Assembly: GCF_004337985.1 (NCBI RefSeq)
Contig: NW_021940923.1
Location: forward strand, 496,001-560,000
Length of the DNA: 64,000 nucleotides
Source of the DNA: Pyricularia pennisetigena
Taxonomy: Eukaryota; Ascomycota; Sordariomycetes; Magnaporthales; Pyriculariaceae
Direction: 5' to 3'
The position numbers and the translations under genes are program-made. Positions 34,625-46,386 of the stretch are shown here, piece after piece; the first letter of the stretch is position 1, and the number at the start of each line of letters is the position of its first letter. Below the pieces are notes generated by a model, which worked only from the letters and a program-made list of their open reading frames with translations, was not told where the DNA came from and searched no databases.

Positions 34625-36567
34625 TCACACACTCAGATAGAAAGGGATGGCGCCCGGATCCAACGCCCGCCATATAAAGGGCATCCCCTGGCTCAGCCCA
34701 CTCTCGTCGAACCTCCTCGCCTTGATCTCTTCACTGATCCTCCCCATGCTCCCGACGTACCTCTCGTTGGCGCGCTTGTACTGCTCCCCGTTCCCCAGCA
34801 GCAGCTCCGGCGCGGCAAAGACGTACCTGAGCGTGTGGTTGTCGGGCACGACGTCCGGGCGGTTGAAGCGCGCCAGCAGCGTGACGTGCTCGACGGCCTT
34901 GTCGGCGTTGGGCAGCCACTGGAGCAGGTCGCCCGAGGTCTCGTTCTTGGAGGTCGGGACGGGCGAGTACAGCGCCGCCGGGTGCGTGGGCAGCACGCCC
35001 GAGGCCGTCACGGGCTCGCCTTGGTTCAGCACGTGGTGCGCGCAGCCCGTCAGCCACGCCATGTGCGTCAGCATGTCGACGAGCCTCCGCCGCGAGTCGA
35101 GCGGGCCGGGCTCAAAGTCCTCGACCCCGGCCGGCCCATTGGCCTCCGCCACCCACGCCTGCAGCTCCACGTCGCCGGCGACCTTGTCGTCGCTGCTGTG
35201 GTACGTCGCGTCCACAAACGTGCGCACAAACGTCCGTATCACCTCCACCAGCCGCGTGCCGTCCTCGTAGAACGGAAAGTGCGCCAGCTCCGGCCCGTGC
35301 TCGGGCTCGACCAGCCCTCGAGCCCGGACCTCGGCGTCCAGGTAGCCCGCTCGCCACCTCCCCGCGGTGGGCCATGCGGCCTCGGCGTAGTTGTAGACCT
35401 CCTCGCGCGGGTAGGCAAAGTTCTGCTCGAACAGACCCCCCTTGTTGAAGAGCAGGAGCTCGCCGAGCGGCCGCACCGCGTAGGCCTGGAACATGAACCT
35501 CTCCATCAGGGCCAGGACCGGGTGGCGGGCGCTCATGGTGCGGAGGGCGGCGAGGTGGACGATCTCGGCCATCACGTGCGGGTAGTCGATGTGGAAGATC
35601 TGCCCGTGCGCGAGGTCGTTGGCGTTGAACATGATCTTGGCCAGCAGCCAGTTGTTGTTCTCCGTGTCCAGCGGCGTGTAGGTCAGGTCCGCGCCCACGT
35701 TGGTCTTGATGGCCAGCGGCAGGAACTGGCTGCTGCGCCCGTCGATGTAGAAGAGCCCCGTGCAGGCCGCCGCGTACCGGCCTGGCAGCTTGCTGAAGTT
35801 GCGCTGGTAGCTGTGGTCTGCGACGAAGAGCCGTCCGTCGGCATGGAGGGAGTCCAGCGTGGTTCCCGTCAGCTCCACGACCGTGCCTTCGTCGACCCGA
35901 AACGGCAAGGCGTCTTTGGTTGGATGAAGCCGCTTGATGATGTACGGGTTGACCGAGAGGCGTTCCATGGAGAAGAGAAGATCCGAAGTGTAGTTTTCTG
36001 ATTGCCCGCGAGCGATGCCTTGAGGTACGGAGCCCCTCCATTGGTCCTGGTAGAGGACCTTGAAATCGTCAAGGCTGTTCAGCCCACCATTCTGCGATGT
36101 GACTTCATGTTAGACGGACAGCAAAAAAATAAAAATAAAAAAAAAAGAATGAAATGTAAAGCCATTCTCCAGCTTGAAAGATCACTAGCTACCTGTTTGA
36201 TGTTCTCCTTCACCCTGGCAGCATCCGTAAACGCACGGAGGGCCTGGCGCTCTGCATCAGCTCCCCACAGCTTTTGGTCGCGCAGGGAGATGGTCTTGCC
36301 GAGGGGCCCATCTGGGTAGGGAGCAGTGTTCCCCAGCAGCGAAGGCCCATAGAGCAGTGTTTCCTGCTTGAGCTCGATTTCCGCCCGGCGAGCAGAGGGA
36401 TCCCTGTCGCCGCATGGCAGGGTGTAAAAGATCTGCCCTGTCGTGTTGTAACCCGGCACGGTGGAAGACGTGTTGTCAGCTCGCGCTGCAACATGTGCAT
36501 AGCTGCTGTAGGGGGCAGCCACAGCAAGTGGCGCAAACCATCCCACGATGCAGATGAATGCGCGCAT
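34625..36567 (-). CDS. Secreted lipoxygenase, manganese-lipoxygenase type
   Basis: Two exons (36567-36193 and 36091-34625; 101-bp intron with CAG|GTAGCT donor and CGCAG acceptor, phase 0) give 613 residues, close to the 618 of Gaeumannomyces Mn-LOX. It would insert dioxygen into linoleic/linolenic acid to give hydroperoxides. The chosen start (MRAFICIVGW) gives a signal peptide, fitting secretion. Metal ligands are visible: His292 and probably His297 (FHIDYPHVMAEIVH), His477 and Asn481 (AHHVLN) and the C-terminal Val613 (FYLSV). C-terminal Val and Asn are as in Mn-LOX; animal and plant iron enzymes end in Ile. The first His pair is spaced H-x4-H, whereas I recall H-x3-H in Mn-LOX. A cytochrome P450 follows upstream on the same strand. 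Confidence 0.92.
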
Positions 36568-37310
36568 GGTTGGAATGAAATCCTTGGGCATGACACAGGG
36601 GATTTTCATCAAAAAAAAAAGGACATGGGTTTTGGGTGTCACAATTGAAATTACGGGGGTCATCAGCAGATTTATATACAGCAGATGTATCGGCCGGACG
36701 CCACACTACTGGGGTAGATCTCATCGATTACAATATCAAATTCATGTGTGGTCAGCCCCCTAAAATTAGCTAGTCGGCTCTTAAAGTTGGATGGGAGGTC
36801 ATTGGTCTGGTTTCCAAAAGGCTAGAAGAGGGGGGCGGCTTCCGACAGCCCCAGCCACATTGTTGTTGAAGAAGGGGACGAGCGTACGAGCCAATTGGCA
36901 AACAGCGCGCAGTTAATACACATAACATCCCTGCTGAGTCTTCGGCCCGCCGCGGTTGCCGCTCGAGGTCCAGTGTTTGTGCAACGTCTCGCCCATGTGC
37001 TGCATCTCGATATGGTTGGTGATGATGGATGATTGATGTCAGCTGCGGCTGACGTGGTCATACTTGAACTGCCACGTTTGTCGCACCAGTAAATCTGTTT
37101 TATTTTTCTGTCTATTCAAAATTTCTCTCATCGGATGTTTCCCTGACGGATAAACTCCCATCGTGCTCCATCGCAAAGGGGATCCAACATACGGGGTAAA
37201 CTCGACATGGACCAAAAACTTGGAAAGCAAAAGCAACAAGACTGGAAATTCTTCAAGCCACAAAAGCCGCCACAAAAAGGAAAAAAAAAAGAACCAAATG
37301 TGTGCGTCAT
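36568..37310. other. Lipoxygenase upstream region
   Basis: About 740 bp separate the lipoxygenase start from the stop codon of the co-oriented P450 gene; it must hold the lipoxygenase promoter and the P450 terminator. No further gene is seen. Confidence 0.6.
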
Positions 37311-39102
37311 TCAGCTGCGCTCTTGCACCTGAACCCACAGGTTCTCAATGTGTATCAGGCCGTTGTAGTTGTGTGCATCCCATGCCTTTTCTGGATTTTC
37401 CAAGGTCCAGTCAAAATTGCGAACCAACTGTTGGTCATTTTGTCAGCATAAAACCACAGTCCCTCCAAGAAGAAAGCAAAAAAAAAAAAAAAAAAAGCAA
37501 AAAAGAAAAAAAAAATTAGAAACCAGTTTCAACATACCTCAAAGATGACCTTGCCCAGCTCAAACATTGCCACCGACTTGCCCAAACATTGCCACTTGCC
37601 ATGCCCGAAAATCAGGTCGTTCGTCTTGGTCATGACCGTCAGGTTCGGGCTCTTCTCCAACCACCTCTCGGGGCGAAATGACTCGGCGTCGTCGCCGTAG
37701 ATCCTCTTGTCGTGGTGCATCGCATACCCCGAGTAGCCAACGTCGGTACCCCCAGGGATGAAGACCTGGTCCCCGTCCACCTCCCACGTCTCACCGCCGG
37801 GCGGGATGTCCCTGGGAAAGTTGCACAGGACCGGAACCTTGACGCGCATGCCCTCTCTGATGACCGCCTGCAGGTACGGCAGCGCATCCGCCTGGGCCTT
37901 GGAGATGACGTCCGGGGTGCGCGGGGCCCTGCCCTGGCGGACGGCGTCGTCGACCTCCTCGCGCAGCCGGGCAAACACCCTCGGGCTCGTCAGCAGCAGC
38001 AGCATGGTGCCGCGGAGGGCGGCGGCCGTGGTGTCGCTGCCCGCGACGACCTGCTCCAGCACCTCGCCCCGCAGCGCGTCGCCGCTCAGGCCGTGCCGCA
38101 TGAAGCTGGCCAGCATGTCGCTGCGCTTGTCCGTGTCGCCCCGCCGCACCCGCTTCTCCACGGCCTCGAACACGGTCCCCATCATCTTGCCGAACCCGTA
38201 GCTGTCCTTTTCGTGCGGGCCCAGCTTGCAGACGAGCGGCAGGTCCATGAACCGCTGCACGGCCCAGCCGAGCGCGATGATGGCGTTGTTGATGCGCAGC
38301 CCCGACGACGCCGACGCCATGTACCCGTTGACGTCCTCGTCGGCCGCCAGCATGCCGAACGCCGTGCCGAAGCCCACGGTGCTGATGACGTCGAGCGTGA
38401 ACATGGGTATCTTTTGCGCGAGGTCCATGCGCTTGGACGGTTCGCCTGGGTTGGTGCGGTAGCTGCGGATCAGCGACAGGAGCGCCGAGACGTTGCTGTC
38501 GATTTCGGCCTCGAGCTTGGGGTTTTCTTTGCCGGCGTACTGTGTTTTGCGGTGCGTTTTGTCAACTGGGNNNNNNNNNNTTTTTTTTTTTTGTCTTACC
38601 CCTGAAGCCATCTGCTTGCGTCGTGCCTCGTGCTGCTTGTCATTGGTCATGGTGAAGACGTTGTCGACGCCAGTCTCAAGCCGACAGCCTTTGTAGAACC
38701 ACTCTGAGCGTGTGTACGGCGAACGTACGGCGTTGAGGCGGGCCCACAGCTCTGGAGAGGAGGTGATGAGGGACTTGGGTCCGACTCGAGTGAGGCTCCC
38801 TGTCGGCACGAATGTCAGCTGATTGGTATTCTTCATTTGGTACATCGACACTCGAGTTCTGTTCAGAAAGGGGCAAAACACTTGCCATGCTTGTTGCTCG
38901 CTGCCTGGTACCACTTGTGGCATTCGCCGCTTGCATAGGCCAGGCTGTGAGGGATGTTGCTGATACCCGTCCATCGTGGACCGGGAATGTGCGACAATCG
39001 GCGGTAGCCGACAATCGTCCAGATCACGTAAGATGCTGCAATGGCAAGTCCCACGATGGTCTGGAGACCAAGGGACTTCAAGGCTTGATCCAATATATCC
39101 AT
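37311..39102 (-). CDS. Cytochrome P450 monooxygenase
   Basis: Four exons (39102-38886, 38799-38600, 38539-37538, 37427-37311) give 511 residues, the usual P450 length. The N-terminus (MDILDQALKSLGLQ then a hydrophobic helix and HIPGPRW) anchors it in the endoplasmic reticulum. The I-helix has AGSDTT, the K-helix EGMR (ExxR), the PERW meander is FRPERW, and the heme loop is FGHGKWQCLGK with the ligand Cys and Trp in place of the usual Arg. Intron 1 fits a GC-AG intron (CATG|GCAAGT ... GACAG) that keeps frame; a GT donor one step on needs an unusual GAG acceptor. Intron 2 contains a 10-N assembly gap (38571-38580) beside a T run, so the gene itself is intact. Intron 3 restores a normal C-terminus ending VQVQERS. 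Its neighbour is a lipoxygenase, so an oxidised fatty acid is a possible substrate (inference). Confidence 0.92.
38571..38580. other. Assembly gap of 10 N inside a P450 intron
   Basis: Ten N bases lie next to a run of 12 T, between the GTAAGA donor at 38599 and the CACAG acceptor at 38540. True intron length is unknown, but neither exon is touched. Confidence 0.95.
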
Positions 39103-39396
39103 TTTGCAAGGTGGCAGTATCAAATTGCACGTTGAATATTGATTCTTTGACGGCTCCAAAACTGCAAAATTTCACTCCTGAGAACAGTTGTGTGGGAGGG
39201 CTTACTCCAGAGAGCTTGGCTGCTCAACATGATTGTTGATACGGCCTTTATATAATGCCGACGACCGTGGTGGTGGACTGCTTGACTACGTACAGTATAT
39301 CGTTGATATATACTGTGTCATCATCAAACCAGCAGCGTTGACGATCCTATCTCACGCTACCCCTCTTTTGCCGGTCCAGACTATCTCAAGTCACAG

Positions 39397-39863
39397 CGCC
39401 TGTCCGAAAATAACGCACGATCCCAAAACCACACCAAAAGTCGATATTTTCACAAAGCCATAACGTTTCCAATATACAAGACGCAAGTTCGTAATTGGAA
39501 ATTCAAGTAGAGATTTAATGAAATAAATATACACTGAGATCTTGATCTAATTGCTTTCAAATCATATAGTCGGTGAGTTTTTAAAATAAAATGTCAAAAT
39601 TTCAAAAAACTGCATCCACTATACATTCCCTGCAACCCACTGTAACGGTATTGTTTCATTTTTTGTTCGATTATATTTATATTTACAGTTTCATTTAAGA
39701 ATAAAAATCTGCTAAAACTAATATTCAACAAAAAACGAGTTTTAAACTAGATATAAAACAGTTTTTCTGTTTGGAATATTTTGAATTGATCAAATTATTT
39801 GTTGCTGAAAACCGCCAGTTTTGGTGTGATTTTGGGGTCGCTGCGTAATTTTTGGACAAGTGC
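39397..39863. mobile_element. MITE-like element with about 45-bp imperfect inverted ends
   Basis: The left end (CTGTCCGAAAATAACGCACG, then CCCAAAACCACACCAAAA) is matched by the reverse complement of the right end at 39814-39863 with a few transitions and one or two gaps. The 370-bp core is AT-rich and non-coding. A target-site duplication could not be fixed, so exact limits are uncertain by a few bases. Confidence 0.6.
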
Positions 39864-40335
39864 CGTAGCGATATCCCGACCCCTCGTAGAAGGACAGGGA
39901 ATATCATCCTTTCAGGTTTGAAGAGGAAAAAATACAGTCTGTATATCCCTAGCGTCGGGCATATTTCTGTCTTGGTTTTATCCCCAAATGAGCTTTCAAA
40001 CCTCTCTCAAAATACTTTACCTCACTTGGTTACCATTAGGAGTGACCCCATGGGCGGGACGTGCGACGTGTGTAAAGAGGATAAATGCCCACCGGCTTGG
40101 GACACAAATGGTAATTCGCAACCAGCTCCTCATGAATCTATTGGCAAATACTGCCAGGGTATCGCGACGGGCTACTTTGCAGACCGGGACGGTCATGAAT
40201 CCATGATGTCATCCTCCACTCTCGTATCTCCTCAAGGGATTCAGCGCCGAGTTGACGCACTTGCTGCGGATGTCTGGTAAGAGCTCGGCTTTTCAACAAC
40301 AACAACAAAAGCCCGAATAGTCCGATTCTCGAGTA

Positions 40336-40792
40336 GCAAAACCACAAAAGTTTTGAGTGTGGTTTTTACAGTGCGTTAGTGTTTGCAGTGCAAGAGACCT
40401 TACAACTGTGAAACCATATATGTAATCTGTAGGGGGTAAATCACGATTAATGGTGCACATGATCGAAACAAACCCAAACGCCTTTTGGAACATCTTGCAA
40501 AGCTTCGTACGTATGTGCACCAATTTAACCATGAAAAAAGGAGTTATTTAAAGTTTCGCAACCGCGTTTCCGCACCAAAGCCTTATTTTCTACTTTTTCT
40601 ATTCGCTTTCAATAGCTTTTAACATTAAAGTTGGTCTTTATGCGTACAAAGCGTTGCAAAAAGCGGTTGAGTTTGTGTTGATCACGTGCACCCTTTATCG
40701 CTGCCCCTGTATAGCGATTTTGCAGCTTTTGGGCATTTTGTACTAAAAATCGAAACGCATTGTAAAGTGGATCCATCTTTGGTGATTTAGTC
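40336..40792. mobile_element. MITE-like element with TA flanks
   Basis: The ends at 40336-40380 and 40751-40792 are inverted and imperfect (left GCAAAACCACAAAAG with TTACAGTGCGTT; right AACGCATTGTAAAG with CTTTGGTGATTTAGTC). TA lies on both sides (40334-40335, 40793-40794), which fits a Tc1/mariner-type non-autonomous element. There is no coding capacity. Confidence 0.5.
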
Positions 40793-41923
40793 TACTGCTA
40801 GTGTTTTGTTGCGCTGACACAACCACGCCCAAAGTTTTATTTATCCACCGCTCCAACTTCACATTGTACTGCCTAGCAAGATCTCGGACACCGCCGACTC
40901 AGTTCAGTGCTGTATCGACTGGGAAATCGGGGCTTCGCAGCGCTTCTTCTCACTAGACCTTGCCTCGTAAGGGACGAGAGCCATTATGGTGGGTCTAGCT
41001 TGTCAAGAGTAAGCCACACCCATCCTCTTCATCAAAAGTCCTTTGCCGGTGCTGTGAATAGCCGCTGAAATCTTTTATTGGATGTCGTATGGCTGCCGCA
41101 GTGGAATGCACAAGAACCTCCCAAAAGATCAAAAGGTCTTCATCTTGTATGCTAAATGCTATTGCATCAGTCACACTGGAAAAGCCTATGGCACAGCTGA
41201 GGCTAATTTCAGAAGAAGGTACAAACAATCTCACAACATAGCAACGATCAAAGTTTCGGGCATGATCCGCCTCTGTACCGAGCCTTCACTCGACCCCTGG
41301 CAGGTATTCCTACAACTTTGCCAATAGGCCCAATACTAGACGATGATGCAGGCAAACATCGCTGAGCCTTTCTGGATGCTTTTCTTTCTTCACCAGGAGA
41401 CGAGAGTTAGCAGATAGAAGAGATACGGGCCTCGGATATGGGTGCTAGTTCGAGCGGGCTTCGTTCTCTGCATTTTTGTTTTCCAACCCATGGCCTCGTC
41501 TCTGTCACAATTAATCTCCTTGATTGCCCGATCGGCAGTTTGTTGATAGCTTGTTTCTATTCCTTTGTTTTTGTTTCTGTGACCTATCAAGGAGAAGAAG
41601 CAAGCGTCTGCCTGACGCTATTCCCAAAGCTGCAGGGCCTGCAAGAGCGTGGTTGAACGAGAAGATTTTCACACGCCCAAGGTTGGTTGCACTGCATGTC
41701 ACACGTGAAAATATAACACAAGCCACTATTGCAGATTTTATCACGCGCATTAGCGGATGAGTGACTGCCGTAATAAATAGACAGGCACAGAAACGACACC
41801 TTTCCTACACTTTCCCACCAAAAATGCCCCTTTCCACTTAATTTCCTTGGTCAAATTTCTCCCAAACCCCACTTTTGCCCTCTGTTTCAACACCAATTTC
41901 AAAGAGACAGCCTTGTCGCCACG

Positions 41924-43669
41924 ATGAAATACGTTTTGGTGACTGGAGGTATGGATCATCGCTCTATGGGGTATCAAATCATTTTGTGACGCAGCAACAT
42001 AGGGGTAATAAGCGGCGTGGGCAAGGGGATCATCGGTATGTATTTCAATCATATGGGATGAAACCCAAGTCACGTTTCTAATCCATCACAGCACCCAGTA
42101 CTGGCCTGCTGCTCAAGGCGATGGGGTTGACGGTAGCCATGATCAAGATCGATCCATACATGAATGTCGACGCAGGCACCATGGCGCCCACGGAGCACGG
42201 CGAGGTCTTTGTGCTCAGCGACGGCGGCGAAGCCGATCTCGACCTAGGCAACTACGAACGATACCCCAACATCAACCTGTCCAGAGACCACAAACATCAC
42301 CACCGGCAAGATCTACCAGCACGTCATCCGGAGGGAACGCACTGGCGACTATCTGGGCAAAACGGTCCAGATCATCCCACACGTGACGGATGGCATTGTG
42401 GATTGGATAGTCCGGGTTGCCAAGGTTCCCGTGGACGAGACAGGCTCTGAGCCCCAGGTGTGCGTGATTGAACTCGGCGGCACGGTGGGGGACATTGAGA
42501 ACATGCCGTTCGTCAACGCTCTGGGACAGCTGCGGATGCAGGCGGGGGCCGGCAACTTCCTTCACACGCACGTGTCGTTTATCTCGCTGGCGGTCAACGA
42601 CGAGCAAAAAGACGAAGCCTACTCAAACACACCATCCAGACGGTTCGGCGCGAGGGACTGCACCCCGACCTGGTATGTTTTGTTCTGGGGCCGGTAGATA
42701 GACAGCAATGTTATGTCAAGCAACGACAGTCCCGCTGACTTTGAGACCTTAGATTGCCCTCCGTTGCAAACACCAAGTTCGAAAAGTCCATCGTCGAAAA
42801 GGTGGCAAGGTCCTGCCAAGTGAGCCCTCTTCACGTCATCGCGGTGCACGACGTCAAGTCGAAACCTACATGGTTCCTGCATTGCTGGAGAGACAAGGTC
42901 TCGTGCGGGCCATGGCGGATGTACTTGGACTCGGAGCCGCCATCAACGGGGTCCAAGATGTGGGAGACGTGGAAGACCACCACGACCCCCGTTGATCACG
43001 AGCAGGTGGTGTCCATTGCTCTGGTCGGCAAATACACCAGCTTTTCCCGACTCGTACATATCTCTGCTGCGGTCACTGGAGCACGCCGCCCATGTTCTGC
43101 AAATGCAAGCTCAGGATCAAAATGGTCGACTCTTCGAATCTCGAGCCGTCCAACGCATCGTCAGCCGTTTACACGGGAGGCATGGCAAGATGTCAAGACC
43201 GCCGGGGGGTTATACTGGTGCCTGGTGGCTTCGGCCAACGGGGCACTGAGGGCATGATGCTCGCAATCAAGTGGGCTAGGGAGAATCAAGGTTCCCTTCC
43301 TGGGCATCTGCCCTGGGCATGCAACTCGCCGCCCATCGAAATTTGCCCGGCACGTGTGCAACATCCCAGGCGCAACCTCGTCCGAGTTGGACAGCAACAC
43401 TACGGACGCAGTGGTGATTGATCTACATGCCAGAGATCGACCACACCAAGATGGGCGGCACGATGCGGCTGAGTCTGCGCGCTACTCACTTCCGTCCCGA
43501 GAGCGGCGAGCGTATGGGGATCTTGGAGCTAAAGGACCACCCGTGGTTTGTGGCCGTGCAGTTTCATCCCGAGTATGTAAGCAAGGTCTTGCATCCCAGT
43601 CGCCCGATTCTCGGCTTCTTCGCTGCGAGCGGTGGATTTCTGGGTCGCATTGCAGGACGGGATAGTTGA
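41924..43669 (+). pseudogene. CTP synthase pseudogene
   Basis: The sequence follows CTP synthase (UTP + ATP + Gln to CTP) from its first residues (MKYVLVTGG, intron 41949-42002, VISGVGKGII, intron 42036-42091) through [38 protein letters not shown] (intron 42673-42752) to the glutaminase half (ALVGKYTS, LVPGGFGQRGTEGMM, a GIC-type nucleophile site near 43305, MGGTMRL, VQFHPEY). Splice sites look normal, but the frame is broken at least five times (near 42292, 42607, 42625, 42772 and 42860, and again after 43280). About 45 residues normally present before the [13 protein letters not shown] segment are missing. A sequencing cause is unlikely because neighbouring genes are intact. It is a decayed extra copy; a working gene should exist elsewhere. 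Confidence 0.85.
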
Positions 43670-44159
43670 AGATTATAAACAAAAGACCAAGATTATGAGG
43701 GGGCAATCTTTTTGTATCCCTCGTCCAGGTTGCATATCAGCGGCTAGACACATGTGGGATTGTCGTGCATGCATGCATTGGTCGGTTTCCCAAAACGCTT
43801 ACGCCTAATTGGACCTCGCATTCGCTTGATTTCTCGGCGGTTGCCTATCTCATCCTGTCACGTCTTTCCGCCGGCCTGACAGCTGATCCTATTGGAAGAC
43901 AAACACCTATCAAGGCATACAGATTGATCTGCCATTGCGGGGTTTGATGCATGGCAGTGATATGCGTTTTTCCTTTTTGTTTTTGTCAGGATTCAATGTC
44001 AAGAAAGAGTGCAATCGGCTATTTGTTTTAAGCTCTGTGGCCGGTCCATGACGCCGCTTCAGGGTCAATGCGGCTGCCGAACTCTCGATCCGCTCAAGGG
44101 GTGGCGTCGGTCAAATTTAAATCTGTCGCTCTTTTATTCATCGGTCTGTGATGTCATGA
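43670..44159. other. Convergent intergenic region
   Basis: This lies between the 3' ends of the CTP synthase pseudogene and the GT31-like gene. No gene, repeat or RNA is seen. Confidence 0.6.
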
Positions 44160-45714
44160 TCATGTACAGGTCCACGCGCTGATCCTATCAGGCAGCCAGC
44201 CGCTAATCGACTCCAGCTTCTCCTTGCGATACCTCGAGGTCTCGGGGTACCCAAAACCCAGCCAGAACCTGTCGTCCAGCTTGCATTCGTACTGATAATA
44301 GTACCACTGCACGCACGACTTCCATTCCGTGCAGGCCGCCTCGCACAGCTTGTCCGACTTCCACGACTGCATCCAGGAGGAGCTGTCACGCACGTCCTTG
44401 GGTATCTCTGCCGTGGCGACCGACTGCGGAGTGAGATGGTGGCGCCTCGACATGTTGTCCCACCACGACTTGCGCTTGGTGAGCGTGGGCGCGATGGCGA
44501 GTTTGTAGAAGTCGCCGTACGTGAGTGTTTTCTGTCTTGGTGTCAGCAAACTGTGTCTCGTCTGCACTCCTCCAGAGAGAGAGAGGGAAAAAAAAAAAAA
44601 AGAAAAAAAGAAAAAGCAACCATCGCATCAGCACACATACCTCAAAATCCCACGACTTCTCCAGCTCGTAATACATGGCAATATCACGGCTGTGGACGTG
44701 GTGCCAGGAAAGCACGGGCTTGCACCAGTTTTCAGCCGAGAACTCATTCTTCCAGTGCGGCAGGCCGTTGAATCCCCAAGCACCCCCTTCCTTCCTGTCG
44801 TTGGTCACCTCGTCGCCCAGGTACACGCCGTAGTCGTTGAGGACCTTGCCGAGCGCATAGTCACCAAAGGACGACTCGTCGACAAACGACGCGTACTTGG
44901 CGACCAGGTCCCCGCCCTTGCCGAACGACTGGTCCCAGGCGCCGCGGGAGAGCGCAAAGCCGGAGCCGCCGTGGGCAAACGTCACGCCCAGCATCTCGCC
45001 CAGGCCGCCGAGGTAGTGCGGGCGCGTGTGGTCGTAGCGGGACAGGTAGCGCAGCACGTTGGGCAGGAAGAGGTACGTGTCGTCCTCGGTGTAGACGTAC
45101 CACTTGACGTGCGGCGCGTCCCGGCCCGCGCGCTGCATCAGCGGCAGGAACTTGTACTTGTCGAGCCGCCAGCCGCCCGACGGGCCCTCGGTCGTGCCCA
45201 CGTCGCCCGGCAGCCCGGTCTGCTCCAGGTAGTGGTTCGTGGCGTGCCAGTCGCGGATTTCGCGGTACGTCTCGAACGACGGCGAGTCGCGCAGCGTCTG
45301 CGGCAGAGACGCCAGCACGTCGACCACCTGGTGGTGGCCGAGCCTGGCGTCCACGTCGGCGTAGATGGCCGAGTTGTTTGCCCCGATGCGCTCCGGCGCA
45401 AACGTCGTCGACAGGTGGATTGGCAGCCGCCTCCACAGCACGGTCCCGCCCGTCTTTAGGATGAGCAGCACATCGTCGCTGGTCAGATTAGATGTCGTTC
45501 CCGAGTCGGACCCGGGCGTTTGGGCTTGTTGCCGCGTCCCATCTGTCGGATTCTGCTTCAAAGGCGCCGGCTTGCCCGCTGCCTGGATCTGAATCTGACT
45601 AGATTTTAATAGCGTCGCACCATTAAAATCTAAAAGCTGCCACAAGAGGCATAGTGTGAGGAAACAGAATATAGGCGGCACTATTCGGTTGTTTCGGCGG
45701 ATGTTTATCGCCAT
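44160..45714 (-). CDS. GT31-like (fringe-type) type II membrane glycosyltransferase
   Basis: Two exons (45714-44641 and 44531-44160, 109-bp intron, GAG|GTATGT donor, GACAG acceptor, phase 0) give 481 residues. Residues 13-30 form a single signal anchor, so the catalytic part faces the Golgi lumen. The core has a strand HVKWYVYTEDDTYLF with the metal-binding EDD at 210-212, then a GGSGFALSRGAW segment (about 249-260) and WHHVHSRD near the exon end, all as in fungal GT31/DUF604 beta-1,3-glycosyltransferase-like proteins. Exon 2 is Cys- and Trp-rich. The start chosen follows a CT-rich leader; a codon 19 residues upstream is possible. First of four adjacent glycosyltransferase genes. Donor sugar cannot be read from sequence. 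Confidence 0.85.
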
Positions 45715-45735
45715 GGTGGAGAGAGAGAGAGAAAG
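45715..45735 (-). promoter_or_regulatory. Pyrimidine-rich leader before the GT31-like start
   Basis: On the coding strand a CTTTCTCTCTCTCTCTCC tract ends at the ATG. Such CT tracts mark transcription start areas in many filamentous fungi and support the start codon chosen. Confidence 0.5.
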
Positions 45736-46386
45736 AGTAAGTATTTTCCAGTAACCAACAGTCAATCCCACTCCCGTGACTATTCCAGGTCCCCTAAAAG
45801 AGTTTCAAGCTGGACAGGAATTGGAATGTGTGTACCCGCCAAGTTTGTTCCAATTTTTTTTTTTCCCCTCCTTTTTTTCTTTCCTCGTCCAAGTCGTACA
45901 CTGCCTCCTAGTCTTGTTGCGGAAATTCCGTCGCCAATAAAAGGCTCCATCCGGCTTCTGTTGCCACTACTAGTTTACGCGACGTCAGGTGCCGAGGATC
46001 CCCATCGCCCAAACCAACATACGGCTAGCCTACTTTGACTTTTTTTTTTCCCCCCTTTGACAAGGGTCCCCTAATCTCTTGTGACATGGCTGTGTCAATC
46101 TGCCGATAGTGGGATCGGAGCCAATTCGCTTACCGGGTGGATGGTGGCAGCCAAATCGGGGGTATTCGATTCATCCATTTGGACGCATGAGCTCAGCGGT
46201 CGATTTATGAGGACCCGGCTGTTCCGGATACTGTGTTCATGCACAGGATAACAGTACAACATGTCGAATGAGGACCAGGGACGGTCATTAGTCATGGCAA
46301 ATAATAGAAGTGTGAAATAGTGCTGCAACCAAGGAAAGCAGGAGGACAAAGTTTGTGGCGGCCAAGTTCCTCTGGTGCGCCAAGCA
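45736..46386. other. Intergenic region between the GT31-like and GT2 genes
   Basis: About 650 bp with T-rich tracts (45859-45885, 46041-46058); it holds the promoter of the GT31-like gene and the 3' end of the GT2 gene. No gene is seen. Confidence 0.6.

Larger units (their letters stand above)
39103..41923. other. Long intergenic region with two MITE-like elements
   Basis: Apart from the inverted-repeat elements at 39397-39863 and 40336-40792, no coding sequence is recognised in this 2.8-kb stretch. Frames present are short and lack motifs. The DNA is more AT-rich around the two elements. Confidence 0.6.

Noticed and set aside
34589..36001. 470-codon open frame antisense to the lipoxygenase
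   Set aside because: It mirrors a GC-rich coding exon, has an Arg/Val/His-rich composition with no domain, and the lipoxygenase frame carries all family motifs.
38571..38580. P450 gene broken by unknown bases
   Set aside because: The gap lies wholly between a GTAAGA donor and a CACAG acceptor, and the exons join in frame.
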